Positions 11,354 to 23,520 are shown, counted from the first letter of the stretch. The stretch: 64,000 nt of DNA from Mesostigma viride (GCA_009746045.1 RPFO01000471.1:1-64000), one strand, 5' to 3'. Notes: a model not told the origin generated them from the sequence alone. A program made the numbers and translations.

Positions 11354-12410
11354 AGGGCCGCCCCCGCTCCTTCTCACCTTTAAGATCGACCCCGGCGGAC
11401 AAGATTTCTTTTCTCAGACGTCGCAAGCGGCTCGAGAAGACTCTCTTCACCCTTGATGACGACTTGACCCTGGCGCAGTGCTCAACAACGGCGACGGGAG
11501 CTATGGCCGACCTACCTCCAGCTCCGGGCCTCCGGCAGACCAAGGCGGGCCAGCCGGTGTACTGGAAGGGGGCGGCCATCTACGTCGGCCACAAGCCCTG
11601 GCAGGCGACCCCCCCCCCCCCGCGGCCCCGGCCAGCGACTCCAGACGCCCCAGCTTAGGGGAATACAGCAGTAGTAGTGTAGAATAGATAGACCGTGGCC
11701 ATGTACATGTACGCCTCCTAGAGGCACTATCCCAGCTAAGCCACACGCTTTATTTAATCATGTACATGTGTGCCTATGATGAGCCACACTCCAGATGATT
11801 ATAAAAGATTAAATTAAATTATAACATGCCGCCGTGGGGAGGTCATGTAGCACATATTCCATGATGGATGGGGTGGAGGAAGCCGCGTGATCGAACTATA
11901 CTAACTCTAAGCTATCTAGAAAAACCTAACTACACTACTCATCAAAACGCCGCCTCCGCTTGGGGGGAGGTGGCTTGCCCACAGGGTCGGGCGTGTGCGC
12001 CTTGACAATCTTCTTCCACCGCGTCTTGTCCTGCATGACAGTCCAAAGACGGGAGAGAGAGTGGATGCGGTGCTCAAACTGGGCTGGGACCACTAGGTCG
12101 TCCAGCAACATCTGAACGTAGTTCGTGACAGGTTTCCCTACCCGTTTGGGAATGGAAACTCCAGATGATGCCTAGCTTTATTTAGTTATGTCGTGCCCAT
12201 GCAGGGAGTAACTCTCTGCTGAGACGCCATGCCCTAGCTTCTTTGTATAGCTATGCTGATCTTCCCCCCCATGACAGGCTCCCCCTTCGCTGGGCATAGC
12301 TTGAAGATCATGGGGATGCAAGTGCCCTGGTGCACCTAGAGCAAGGGTCCTTTACATCCCCACCCTTGCAGGAAGTAGCTTAGGATGTATGATAGGCCAT
12401 ATGCCCCCTC
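11354..12410 (+). pseudogene. ORF1-only non-LTR element, copy A, 5' part
   Basis: The 5' end is truncated. About 105 codons match the C-terminal RNA-binding half of the ORF1 in copy B (12411-14183) but are frameshifted, for example by an insertion after pctcc at about 11516. This is followed by the same 3' region, recognised by gaccgtggccatgtacat and ctctctgctgagacgcc. The element is interrupted by a LINE fragment (11800-12157) and by copy B, inserted at 12411, and resumes at 14184. Confidence 0.75.
11800..12157 (-). mobile_element. 5'-truncated LINE 3' end, 358 bp, with 12-bp target-site duplication
   Basis: Flanked by actccagatgat at 11788-11799 and 12158-12169. Read on the minus strand it encodes the last residues of ORF2 (blocks like KTRWKKIVKAHTPDPVGK then PPPPKRRRRFDE), then an AT-rich UTR, then the hairpin core ctccccacgg and a tail of ttataatttaatttaat. 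The same 3' end recurs at 29486, 45802, 46432, 33347 and 53924. Confidence 0.9.
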
Positions 12411-13505
12411 TTCAACCAAGGTCGCCTCTTTGACCCTCGCTGGGTTCGTCTCGCCTCTTTCGACATCATTCCCAGCCTCCACCGCCCCTTCCTCCAGCAA
12501 TTCGCTCTCTTTTCCCTCCTTGGACGCTCCATCGGGGAGCTTTGGCCCCCCAAGCCTCTCACCACCACCTTAACCGAATCCTCCCTCCGCTCACTCCTTA
12601 AGGAGGTCCTCGAGGAGCACGTGGACCCCATTGCTGCAGATGTGGCGGCCATCGGCGGCACGCTGACTGCCGAGCTTCCCCTCCTTTCCACCGCCACCTC
12701 CACCATCTCCACCGCCACCTCCACCCTCCTCGCCTCCTCCACCGCCACCACCTCCACCTCCGACGCCATCACCGCCCAGCTCCGTGACATCGACCAGCGT
12801 CTTAAGGACAACGCCATCGCTATCGAGGTTCTGCAGAACACGGCAGGCCTCACCGCCCAGGCGGTGAAGGACATTGCCGCCAAGCCAGCCCCGGCTGGCC
12901 TGGCCGGCGATGCTCCTCCCATCACCACCTGGGCGGACATGCTTAAGCAACATACCACCTCCACCACCTCCGCCGTCGCAGCCCAGCTCCAACGGCAGAC
13001 GCTTGACCTCCGCGAGGAGGCCGAGCTCGCCCAGCGCAGCCTCAACGTCATTGTCAAGAACTTCACCATGGAGGAAGGTGAGACTTCCGAGAAGCTTTTG
13101 CGTGCGTTTGAGCGAGAAATCCTTGGTCGCATGGGCCTTATCGGTGAGATCGCGCTGGCCGCCCACCGCCTTCCCCGCGCGCGGGGTAAGGCAGGGCCGC
13201 CCCCGCTCCTTCTCACCTTTAAGACCCCGGCGGACAAGATTTCTTTTCTCAGACGCCGCAAGCGGCTCGAGAAGACTCTCTTCACCCTTGATGACGACCT
13301 GACCCTGGCGCAGCAACAACGGCGACGGGAGCTATGGCCGATCTACCTCCAGCTCCGGCAGACCAAGGCGGGCCAGCCGGTGTACTGGAAGGGGGCGGCC
13401 ATCTACGTCGGCCACAAGCCCTGGCAGGCGACCCCCCCCCCCCGCGGCCCCAGCGACTCCAGACGCCCCAGCTTAGGGGAATACAGCAGTAGTAGTGCAG
13501 AATAG
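12411..13505 (+). CDS. LINE-1-type ORF1 protein (RNA chaperone), 5'-truncated
   Basis: An uninterrupted frame of about 364 codons with no early ATG, because the element was truncated when it inserted. The N-terminal part is followed by a Thr/Ser/Ala-rich heptad-like stretch that could form a coiled coil. Next come SLNVIVKNF (about 13041-13067) and the block PPPLLLTFKTPADKISFL with RRKRLEKTLF, then QQRRRELWPIYLQLRQ. This order matches the transposase_22/ORF1p layout of L1-clade elements: RRM-like part, then a basic C-terminal domain. ORF1p normally binds the element's RNA. The frame is intact, so the copy may be recent. It ends in a Ser-rich tail. Confidence 0.75.
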   Translation, partial: FNQGRLFDPRWVRLASFDIIPSLHRPFLQQFALFSLLGRSIGELWPPKPLTTTLTESSLRSLLKEVLEEHVDPIAADVAAIGGTLTAELPLLSTATSTISTATSTLLASSTATTSTSDAITAQLRDIDQRLKDNAIAIEVLQNTAGLTAQAVKDIAAKPAPAGLAGDAPPITTWADMLKQHTTSTTSAVAAQLQRQTLDLREEAELAQRSLNVIVKNFTMEEGETSEKLLRAFEREILGRMGLIGEIALAAHRLPRARGKAGPPPLLLTFKTPADKISFLRRRKRLEKTLFTLDDDLTLAQQQRRRELWPIYLQLRQTKAGQPVYWKGAAIYVGHKPWQATPPPRGPSDSRRPSLGEYSSSSAE

Positions 13506-13526
13506 ATAGACCGTGGCCATGTACAT

Positions 13527-13772
13527 TTGATCAGGCACTCCGCAAAGGTGAAAACCATTTGCGTTCAGTACCGGGCCGCGGAAAACGCGGAAAAACGCGA
13601 TCTGCAAATGAATCCGACCGGAATCGAACTGGGGACCTCTCGCACCAATTTTGCTGACTATAGGACGGACGTCTCCGGTTACCATGGCATCGCCAACTTA
13701 CACCTACAGTCATCCGCAAAAGTTCTCCTGTCCGGGGAGTGATGCAAGCCTTTCGGATTTGGTACTAGATAA
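13527..13772 (-). mobile_element. tRNA-like SINE, 246 bp, inserted in copy B
   Basis: Flanked by atgtacat at 13519-13526 and 13773-13780. Copy A keeps the uninterrupted site (ccatgtacatgtacgcc). On the minus strand the 3' end is gcggagtgcctgatcaa. Fragments of the same 3' end occur at 4380-4452, 14233-14248 and 44462-44474. Internally it carries a tRNA-like block (13613-13669) and a ttccgcg-rich segment. Confidence 0.75.
13613..13669 (-). ncRNA. tRNA-like module inside the SINE
   Basis: Minus-strand sequence of about 57 nt. Ends TCCGTCC and GGTCGGA can pair at 6 of 7 positions as an acceptor stem, and ggtccccagttcgattcc looks like a T-arm with a B box. The region between is too short for full D and anticodon arms, so this is a tRNA-derived promoter module or a decayed tRNA, not a functional tRNA. 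Confidence 0.45.
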
Positions 13773-14183
13773 ATGTACATGTACATGTACGTCTCCTAGA
13801 GGCACTATCCTAGCTAAGCCACGCGCTTTCCTTAATCATGTACATGTGTGCCTATGATGAGCCACACCCCAGATGATGCCTAGCTTTATTTAGTTATGTT
13901 GTGCCCATGCAGGGAGTAACTCTCTGCTGAGACGCCATGCCCTAGCTTCTTTGTATAGCTATGCTGCTCTTCCCCCCCATGACAGGCTCCCCCTTCGCTG
14001 GGCATAGCTTGAAGATCATGGGATGCAAGTGCCCTGGTGCACCTAGAGCAAGGGTCCTTTACATCCCCACCCTTGCAGGAAGTAGCTTAGGATGTATGAT
14101 AGGCCATATGCCCCCCTCTCAAGGGCTGTGTGCTACATATACTCCCAACGGAGTTATGTTACAATTCAATTCAATTCAATTCA

Positions 14184-14290
14184 ATGCCCCCTCTCAAGGG
14201 CTATGTGCTACATATACTCCCAACGGAGTTATTTTCTGATCAGACACTCGGAGTTATGTTACAATTCAATTCAATTCAATTCAATGGTGA
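14184..14290 (+). mobile_element. 3' end of ORF1-only copy A (hairpin and CAATT tail)
   Basis: Continues copy A after the nested copy B. Contains gtgctacatatactccc, the hairpin ctcccaacggag, and a tail of four CAATT units. The hairpin-to-tail join is split by a 16-bp insertion at 14233-14248. Confidence 0.8.
14233..14248 (-). mobile_element. 16-bp SINE-end insertion with 9-bp duplication
   Basis: The insert tttctgatcagacact is flanked by cggagttat at 14224-14232 and 14249-14257. The undisturbed hairpin-tail junction of copy B shows the pre-insertion state. On the minus strand the insert matches the SINE 3' end (agtgcctgatca with one mismatch). Confidence 0.65.
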
Positions 14291-14366
14291 TGGACATGTG
14301 TATCCTTGTGCATTGAAATTATGGCTGGCTTACGTGTAGAGCGACTAGATGACCTAGACGGTGGTG
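14285..14366 (+). repeat. Dispersed repeat R1, partial copy
   Basis: Matches the 3' half of the copy at 5754-5960: atgtgtatccttgtgcattg, then ggctggcttacgtg, then gcgactagatgacctagacgg. Confidence 0.75.
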
Positions 14367-15377
14367 CACCTTATGCGTGCTCCCAGAGTCTAGGTGGCAA
14401 TTCACATTCCGGGCCAACCTACAGGTTGTAGCTTGAGCAGAATGTATGTGCGTGTTATTTAATTAATGCTTTATTATAAACCATGTGATAAACTTTCCAT
14501 CCAGGGGTGTCAATTCTCAGCTGGGACCTTGGCTACATGCCTGATGAGATTTCCATGCCAGAAGTAGGGTGAAGGTCAGGTGCGCACCGCCATGCAGCTG
14601 CTGGTGATGGGCAGACCGGGAACGAGTAAGGTGGAAACATGCAGGTGAGGCCTTGACAACTACCAAGGAGACAACCAGCGCAGGCCTTGACAACTATGTT
14701 GGGCCGTTTGTTTCAGGAGGCAGCCAATCCCTGTACCGTGCGTGGGGATGTACCGGCTCCATGGATTGGTAACACAAATCCATGTAAAGTCGGAAGCCAA
14801 TGTCGCTCACAGGAGACAAGAAAGAGCCCTGGCTTTGCTAGCCCAAGATGCTGCTTGCTGGTATGACACGTTGATGCCAAAGATCACCCATTATTTTAAG
14901 GGCGCTTCTGGGATGGTCATCTCAGGCTTTATCTCTCTCTCTCTCTCTATCTCTCTCTCTCCCACACACACACACACACACACACTCCTGTGGCTCCACC
15001 ACAGACAAAGCGCAGCAAACTCCCAAACCTTACACGCGCCTGTGGATGATGCAAGCAAACCCGAGAGATGGCTAGAGGCCATGATCTGCAAGAGGCAGCA
15101 ACAGGAGACCTCCATGGAAAAAAAGCTTGCCTGTTTGAAGTGTCCCTGTTTGAATCATCGCCGCTGCTACCCTAGGAGTCCAAGGGGACGGATGGCATGC
15201 CCAATGACTCTACAGGACAAGCCCGCACAGTGTCTCTAGAAGAGTCACCAGCGGTGACATGGCGAATGTACAACCCCCCCCCCCCCCCCCCCCCCCCCCC
15301 CGGACAAGGGCTCCCTAGGAATATCAAAGAGGGCTCCCTATGGAATACGGCACACGCCCCCGAAAACAAGCACCCCG
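14367..15377. other. Intergenic; no gene; (CT)n(CA)n and poly-C tracts
   Basis: Downstream of the LSM14 stop. Contains (CT)n at about 14933-14960 running into (CA)n at 14962-14984, and a run of about 27 C at 15275-15301. The frame at 14742-15239 has no recognisable domain. Confidence 0.5.
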
Positions 15378-18300
15378 TTAACGGGTTTGGCTATGTTGTG
15401 CCGCGGCCGCGTTCAAGCCATTTTCCTGCGCATGGTGCCCACCCATGTCACCTCGATGCCCACCCCTGCCCCGGGACCCCCCACGGCCACCACCATGGTG
15501 CCCAGCATTACCGCCATCCCCACCATAGCTCCTATAACCACCCCGGAAGTTGCCCCCGCCGCCTCGCCGGTACCCGCCACGTCCCCGCCCTCCCCCACGG
15601 ACGTAGTTGACCGTGCCGAATGTCTGTACCACCCGGAAGAAAGTAAACAGGCGGTGTGCAGACGATGAGTCAGTACAGTGACATTGCCCCTTGGCTAAGC
15701 TTTGCCCAAACCCTCCCACATCCATTTGCCAAGAAGAAAAACGAACATCACACCAACCTCTTCTCGCATGCCACATAAAACCTGCAACAAAGCCACGTCC
15801 ATTTGCAACCACCACCCACGCACCATGAAGGCATGGCAGTAATGGGCACAAATGCTATGGAAAAGGTAAATTCAAAAAGAGCCACACGGCATGTTTGAGC
15901 GGCCCACCTCCATGTCCAGCTTGCGCAGGTCGCTGTAGTGGCCACGGTTGTCCTTGCCCTCCTGCCGGTCCAGCACATCGTTGCTGATGCTGTCAAAGAA
16001 GTCGTCCTTGGCGTACTGCCACCAGCACATGCACAATGGGATACCGACCATGGTGCCATGGATGGGGGCGAGAGGGACGGAGAAGCGCGAAAGAATAAGG
16101 CGGGGGGCGGGGGAGGGGGGGAAGGGAGAACAAGGTCTGGCCACAGGGGCAAGGAGGTAGCGCAAGGGCTGATAGGCACACGCGTTGCAGACCAAGCTGC
16201 TTGGGGGCCCCAGAAGGCCTTTACCCAGCAGGAACCCTGGGTAACTGTGAAAAACAATGGACCTTATGCCATGGCAAAAGTAATCAGTACCCACGCATTG
16301 ATTCTTCAATCCTTGCTACAGTGTCTGCGATCGAGCTAAACGACCACAAACCATGCACTGGGCTCTCCCACCCCTAACGCTCCCACCACTAGGTGCCCCT
16401 TGTGTCCTTGGGCTCCACGCTTTACATCCGCCGCAAAACAACACGTGATCCGATGACTTCGATCTGATGACTTCCACCGTTGGAAAATTCGATATCTTTC
16501 ACTGCCTTTCACTGGTTTGATAGATCATGCCCCCGGCACATTCATTCTTTCATTCATTCATTCCCCACCCCCACCCCCCCGGGCACTTACCTTGGGCTTG
16601 GCCAGGTCCTTCAACATCTCCAGGTCCAGCCCGCCCAGCTTGGCCGCCACCGCGTCGCTGGCATCCGCGTCGCCCGCCCCCGCCTTGCCGTCCGCGGCCC
16701 CTGCGGCTGCCGCTGCGGGCGCCTTGGCTTTGGCCTGTGCCCCCGTGGCGTCCTGCGTGTGCTCCTCATCCGCCTCGGTGCGCAAGCCTCCAAAGAGCTC
16801 CTCCTTGTTGAACCGCTGGTTGGAGACCACGAAGTCAAACTCCTCAGTGAACTTGGTCTAGAAGAGAATGCACCGTGGGCACAGTAGTGAAACGGGGGGG
16901 GGGGGGGGGGCGGAGGACCGCGGGACAACTTGTCAGAATCCGACGTGCTGCGAGGCCACGTTGCTTTGCATCCCAGCACCCATGCACTAAACACATGGTA
17001 GCATGGATGGGTGCCTATGTAGCCCACATGCGGGGTAGGGGTGGGGGAGGGAAGACGGATAAGAAACCACCCCCTTCAACCCACACCATGGCTTCTCCCA
17101 TTCCACAAAGAGCGGCGGAGATTGCGGGACTGGCTGGGAAAAGCAAGTGGCCAGACCGCTCCCAGCAATATGCACCTGTGTCCACCGGACATAAACTCAG
17201 TGACTCGACTTTGCAGCAAGTTCTCAGGGGGTAGCCCATTATGAACAATTCTTGCCGCTGTGGTGAACGCGTTGCATGCTCGATCCTGGCCCTCGTGCAC
17301 ACGCGGACCGCCACAGGCAAGCCACCTCCAAGGGGCCAGCATGCTGCGTACATCCCAAACAAACAAGGAAAGACTGCCGGGGGGGAACTCCCCCCCCGGC
17401 CCTAGACCAAGGGCGCCGCGTGATCGTGCGAGCAAGAGCATGCCACTCACCACCGTGACACCCGGACGTGCGCCGCCGCCATGCGGGTGGCCTGCACACG
17501 GGGCATGCCATCGCACATGGGTAGATGGATGGTCGGGCACAGGGGCGGACTAGTGAGCACACAAGCGAGGCCGTGGGATGAGGAACAAAGCAGGCCGCCA
17601 CGCCACGCCACACCACACCGAGCCGCATAAAAAGACACAAGTGCATTTGCATAGCATCTGAACCGGCAACTTGCAGTTACCTGACTAGGAGGAATAGCAC
17701 AGGATAATGCTGGCGGGGCTGGGGGAACCGGTGGCGGTGGCGGGGTGAGGAACTGCCTTGCTCCCCAACTACACGTAACCGCCTGGGATGCAAGGTGTAC
17801 AGGCAATTGGTGGGAGGCCTGCCTGGGACAATCCACCTAGAGCAACATCCAACACCTTCACTGTAAAAAAAGGGAACATCAAAGAGATACCCTCCACAGC
17901 ATCATCTGCGATCAATCATCCAGAAGCACGTGGGGCGTACATGCGCCATGACGGTATACGGCAAAACAAAACCAAGCAGTGGCAACCATCAGGTATGGTG
18001 CGACATCGCGGCCCTGCCAACAACCCAGCCGGCAGTGGTTGCCAAAACCGACTAGCCGACCGTTCCACCATGCCATGGTGGCTCATATTGATCCATATGA
18101 GTGCAAGCGTGGCAGATGCGCGCAGAGCGGGACATACCACCGCGGCCACCCCGGTAGCCTCCCCGTGCCCCCCCGGCCGCAATACCCTGCAGAAGGTAGT
18201 CACACGCCCAAGCATAGCAGGAATAAAGAAGATCACCCGAGCACTGTCAATGACATGACTTTCAACAGTATCTCGTCCCTGTAGAGAAAGTAGGCTTTTC

Positions 18301-21300
18301 TGTTTGTCCACGACAGCTCGCAGGAGACCAGACGCCGCGACGCACGACAGCCTCGCGAGCGCTGGAGCAGGCCAGCCACCCAACAAGGTGCCATGGGGGC
18401 GATGCGCAGATGCATTTCTTGACCAGCAGGACCAACACCACCATGCCATGAGCAACACGTAAGCGAGGGAAGTGGAAACCTCACGCACTGGCCCACAGCA
18501 GCAAGAGCAAAACAAACCTAGGCGTCCCTGGCCCTCACCTGATCCATCACGGGGCCGCCGCGCCCAGGACCCGCACCCCCCACACCGCCCCATGCGCCTC
18601 GGCCCCGCCCGCGGGTACCGCCCACGTGGCCGCCCTGCGGCGCGCCCGGTGGCTGGTGGTATTGCCGAGGCCAGCACGAGAGGCAGCACACGCAAGGGGA
18701 GGGAACACAGGCGGGCACTCGTGATCAGGTCATACAACCAATGCGGACACAACCAAGCATGTTTCTAATTATATTCGATCAAGGCACAATGCAGCGCGTT
18801 AGGGATATCATTTTGTCACGGACGGCTACCACCAGGGCACGTGGGGTGCCAGGCCATGAAAAAAAAACAAACACGAAATGCATGTCTGTGTCTGTACGGA
18901 TCTCAAACTGAGACAAATGATAAATCAAGCAGCCCTACTTTACAACTGTCCAACTATGTGGGAAGGAGCATCCAATACGCCGTTATGGGAAACACACCCG
19001 TAGGGGCGGCAAATGCCTTCATACGCCACCATGGCACCTTGACATGCATGCCAGCGTTACCTGCGCTAGGGATGACTGCGCATGCTGGGCCGCTTGCCCT
19101 CCCGCGGGCTTGGGCGCCCCAGGGCCTGCCGTGGCTGCGTTCGGCCCTGCACTGCCAGGTCCGCCGCGCACATTGTTTCCTGCCGCCGACACCGGTGGCG
19201 CACCCGCAGGCGCTGCCTGTTTCTGCTGCTGACCTTGCTTTGGCGGTGGGCCCTGCTTCGGTGGGCCAGCTGCCTGCTGCTGCGGAGGCGGCGGCTGCTT
19301 CTGGGGCGCCTGCTGCCGCTGCTGGCCGGGAGGTGGCTGCTGGGGTTTCGGCGCGCCAGCCGGGGGCTGCTGCTGCTGGGCCCCACCAGGCTGACCTGGC
19401 TGCGGCAGAGGCACGCCCTGTCGTTCCAGTGGGTGGAAAGAGTGAAACAAGACAAGGTCACGTGGACCCGAAACGGGCCACACACACAAAAAAACAATCA
19501 AACACGTGAGAGACAGAAATATCCACACGACAGGAACTCAAAAAACATGGATATTAAGAGAGGTTGTTACCTAGAAGAGCACGCACACATGAAGGATGAG
19601 GAACACATCAAGGGATGACAATAGGGGAAGAGGAATCTGTTACCTACCTAGACCATGCAACCCACACCTTCATTTCTAGACGCACTAGCATCGTAGCAGC
19701 GATACATCAAGCAGGTGCCAGATGCCAGCTACTGTCCATGGCCTCGGCTCCCATTCTCATGTCCACTCGGCTCTAAAAAAAGCTGCGAGCCCCTTGCGAA
19801 TAGGTGCATGTGTGAGATGTGACGAGGGTTCGTGGGCTTGAAGACGATCCCGAAAGCAGCCATCCCAACGAGACAGCTGTGGGGCACGACGCACCAACCC
19901 ATGCTTGCAAGCGGCATCCATACCCATAACAGGTGTTGCAACGAGGCGACATACGGGTCGCCTTGCGAAGCGCTAGTGCTGAATGCCACACATGCATCCG
20001 CACATCCCCGCACCTGCACGCACGGTGCATGGCTCCTTCCACTGATTAGGGCATGCACAGATGCGCACTACCCGAACCCAATCACACAACCCTCCCGTTT
20101 GACTGGTATCGCCAGGCCATCTACCCACACTGCGGCGCCGCCAACCTATATCATCATGCAACCTACCGGTGGTGCAGGCATGCCCGCCGGGGGCGCCTGT
20201 CGCGGCGCCATCACCGGATGCTGGGGTGGGGGTATCCCGTAGTAGGGCTGAGGGGGCGGGGGGTACATGGGGGGACCGGGCTGGCCGTACATCGGCGGGG
20301 GCCCGCCGGGGCCCCCTGGGTGCTGCCAGTAGCTGCCAGAGCTCTGCAGGGTTGAATGGAGGGGGCAGGGGGGCACATGAGTCCTGATAGGGTTAACAAA
20401 AGAATACCGCTAGGAATGAAGATCGCTATCATCGTAGACCTGTGTGCGTGTGTGGCGGGGCCGGGAGGGGGGGGGGGTAGAATAAGGAAGGCGGAAGCAA
20501 CCAAAGCAAGTGCATGACAGCTAAAGAAACCAAAAATAAAACTGTCATGCCCTTATGGTGATCGTATGTCAACTTGGCGGATGCCATGCGTCATGGGGAA
20601 ACACTGCAAAGTCCATCCCACATCTCTGTCTTTCTTCTTCCCTGCCAGATGCCTTTGGCGGATATGGCATTCATGCATTCATTTATCCATGCACTTCACT
20701 TGCCCACACGCCCCTATGAGAGAGTCAACAGGCGTAAACAGAGGCCAAGAGTAGCAACCCTCCAACCCGCGATGACATCATCTTACATCACCAAACAAAG
20801 ACAAGGGGCAGAATGCACCGATCACAACGCCACACCGACAGGGGCCAGCAGAGCATGACCATTCACTGGCCACATCAGGCACCTGCCAGCACTTCCCCTG
20901 CCCAGGCTCAATGACATCATGCTAACTATCCTCCTTCACTAGTCCTCCTTATTGTAGTCAACGCAAACCATAATGAGACAAGCATTGTGGGTGGCCATGC
21001 CACAAAAGCTGCAACCCGACATCCCCTGCCCTTGGGCCCCGCGCATGTCCATCCCCACAAAATCCACCCAGCCCTTCGCCAAACCACGGTTCCCTCACCC
21101 CAACACAATCCACCCAGCCCTCCCCCACGCTACGGTTCCCTCACGCCAACACAATCCACCCAGCACACGATGCGCACAATGCCTGACACTGCCCTCCCAT
21201 AAGCCCCTGTTCCAGCGCCCACTGGCGTTGCCTGCCCTGCCTCCATGGCAGTGCCTTCCGCGCCACCATGCCGGCAACACAATGTATGGACCGCAAGGTG

Positions 21301-23520
21301 TCACCTCCTGTCCTCTCTGCCCACCATCCCCAGATCGCCGCCATGGAAGCCCTTGGGAAAAATCCATGCGCACATAACGGCAGTCCATAGATAATTGAGG
21401 AATCTGAACACTTGGCATTCTTCCGCAACTCCCGTTCCCTCGGCAGCACCGAGCACAGACTTCCCCTGCGCCCCCAGTGCTGATGCTAGGATATACCAAC
21501 ACGGAAGGACTACTTACTTGAGGACACTACAAACGACACTATGACGTCATCAATGGCGCGCTGACATGGACACTGAAGAGGACAGTGAGGAGCACACTAG
21601 AGAGGACACTACTAGGACACGGCAAGGGGTACCGGCCCCCCCCCTAGTACCCCTGCAACCACCACCACCACCACCACCACGCACCGGCACAGCGTTGAGC
21701 ACCGCTGGGTCATCCGTGATAGGGGGCGCGGCGGGGGGCTCGTTCACATGCAGCACCTGAAGCAAAGTGGGGGGGGAGAGAGGGGGGATGGCACGGCACG
21801 GCATGGGTACGTGAGGGGTGATGTTAGAGGGGTGGCATGAGGCAGGGGAGCGTGGCGTTTGATAGGGGGAGAGTGGAGAGGTGATAGGGGCAGCGTGGTA
21901 TGTGATGTGGGGGGGGGAGCGTCCGTGAGGCACGGCATGCGACGCGGAACGCTGGGTGTGACAGGCCGAAGGGGAGATGTGGTGCGTGGGAGACTAAAAG
22001 GAGGAAGCATAAGTGGTAGCGTGAAGAGGGATGTTACGTAACTTGCATCATGTACGAGGCCATAGCACCAGGGGCCATAGCAATAGGGGCCAGAGCAACA
22101 GGGGCCACAGCGGTAGGGGCCATAGCAGTAGGGGCCACAGCAACAGGGGCCATAGGCACGGGGTTCATAGGAACAGGGGCCATAGGAACACGGGTCATAG
22201 CAAAAGGGGCCATAGGAACAGGGGGCATAGGAACAGAGGCCATAGGAACAGGGGTCATAGGAACAGAGGCCATAGCACCAGGGGCCATTGGAACAGGGGC
22301 CATAGGAACAGGGGCTTTAGAGACAGGGCCCCTGCGGGAGCACAAGGGTGCAAGGAGCGCCCAGGTTTTCCTACTAACAAGTGCTCACAACTTGGCGTGG
22401 CGTGCGAACCCAGCTATGGCTGCTGCCCCGACTATCCATGGCCCATCTTTTAATCAAAATTGCAAAGAAAAAGCGGAAAGGTTAGCCATGTGTAAGTGCC
22501 CTGCCACAAGCCCCATTCCTCCAACCTTTTAAAGGCCATATGTACAGAGGAATGCCTCTTTGGAAAAAAAAAAGTCCAAAGTTCAAGAAGGAAGCAGAGA
22601 GAAAGTTACGTATAGCCAGGGCAGCCCCTCAGCAGCCATTCACCGTTACAGCATGCACATGGTTGTGTGGTTGGTGCTTTGCATACCTACATATGTGTGT
22701 GCGCCTGTGCGTGCGTCTGTGCGTGGGGCAACCATTTCCTCCCAGACATCGCGGTGTGCACCAGCCACGGGGCCCTGCGTCATCTCACGGGCTTGCCACT
22801 ACCACTGAATCCAATACCACTGTGTTTTGAACCACGTCCACAAACTACCCTGCTATGTTGTAATGCATTTAATGCCGAGACAGAAGGCTGACAGCGGAAA
22901 AAGCGAAAACACGTATGCACCTGACAGCTTCCAGGGCCAAGCAGAACGAGGAGGACCCTCACGAGAAATCGGACAATATCGCCGCAACCCTATCGGCAAA
23001 ATCATTCCAGCCGTGCTAAGCCACGAGCGCCAGGCTGCAACCGGCGTTGCGTACTCACTTTGATATCCGACGCCCCGAAAAGGATGTATTCATAGACCTC
23101 ATTGCTAGGCGGGATCTGCGGTGCGTTTTCTCGGCGCCCTTCCGTCCCGAAAGAGCGAACTGCAAAGTTTACCCAAGATAAACCAGCACAGCCACTCCAG
23201 AACGAGTGTCATGGCATAAAGCTTGCCTCTGATGCGTTGGAGCAGCGGAAGAATGGGTATGTCCTTATCTTGGTAGGATCACCAATCACAAGCCGCATCC
23301 ACGTTTTGGGAGGATGCAAAAGCTGCAATCATGCTTTCCTTATACTACTCAGAGGCGCACTTGACTTACCATCTTTCAAGGCTATGTTGCAGGCCTTCGT
23401 GTCAATAGAGTACAGCGTCCCCTCATAGCGGATGTCGCTATTGGATATCAGACTGATTTTGGCGCCAAGGTATGGCAAAACCGCACTTTGATCGTCCTGA
23501 GAACCGCTAGCCTCTGCCAT
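15378..23520 (-). CDS. LSM14: LSM14/Scd6/DCP5-family mRNA translational repressor, 530 aa, 9 exons
   Basis: Exons: 23370-23520, 23059-23159, 21685-21756, 20167-20343, 19061-19417, 18539-18652, 16591-16857, 15908-16015, 15378-15623. They sum to 1593 nt with every phase matching. Domains: an LSm domain (residues about 14-84; [26 protein letters not shown], then [13 protein letters not shown]); a Pro/Gln-rich linker (about 109-290); an FDF motif ([16 protein letters not shown], about 329-345); an FFD box ([10 protein letters not shown], about 417); a TFG box (METFG) created by the last splice junction; and a C-terminal RGG-rich tail. Known family role: binds mRNA and decapping/helicase partners in P-bodies, repressing translation and promoting decapping. 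The ATG at 23518-23520 immediately precedes the LSm domain. Introns are long and repeat-bearing. The acceptor for exon 6 is the least certain. It is divergent from the dehydratase gene. Confidence 0.93.
21040..21180. repeat. Short tandem repeat, about 50-bp unit, 3 copies, LSM14 intron 3
   Basis: Units share aatccacccagccc followed by cggttccctcac. Intronic, no coding role evident. Confidence 0.65.
22050..22330. repeat. 18-bp-type minisatellite in LSM14 intron 2
   Basis: About 15 units of a core like aggggccatag(c/g)aac. The unit length is a multiple of 3 or nearly so, and keeps frames open on both strands (APVPMAP-like and GHRNRGHR-like). It lies between well-supported exons, so I treat it as intronic. 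Confidence 0.8.

Larger units (their letters stand above)
12411..14183 (+). mobile_element. ORF1-only non-LTR element, copy B (HAL1-like)
   Basis: Inserted in the 3' region of copy A. The duplicated target atgccccctc lies at 12401-12410 and 14184-14193. The order is: ORF1 open to 13505, a 3' region of about 600 bp containing a SINE insertion (13527-13772), the hairpin ctcccaacggag at about 14141-14152, and a (CAATT)n tail ending at 14183. No reverse-transcriptase ORF follows ORF1, so the element would need ORF2 protein from elsewhere. The 3' end resembles that of the ORF2-bearing LINE. Confidence 0.8.

Noticed and set aside
22034-22453. Repeat proteins of the APVPMAP and GHRNRGH type
   Set aside because: They lie between two LSM14 exons whose junction is in phase, and are open on both strands because of the 18-bp period.
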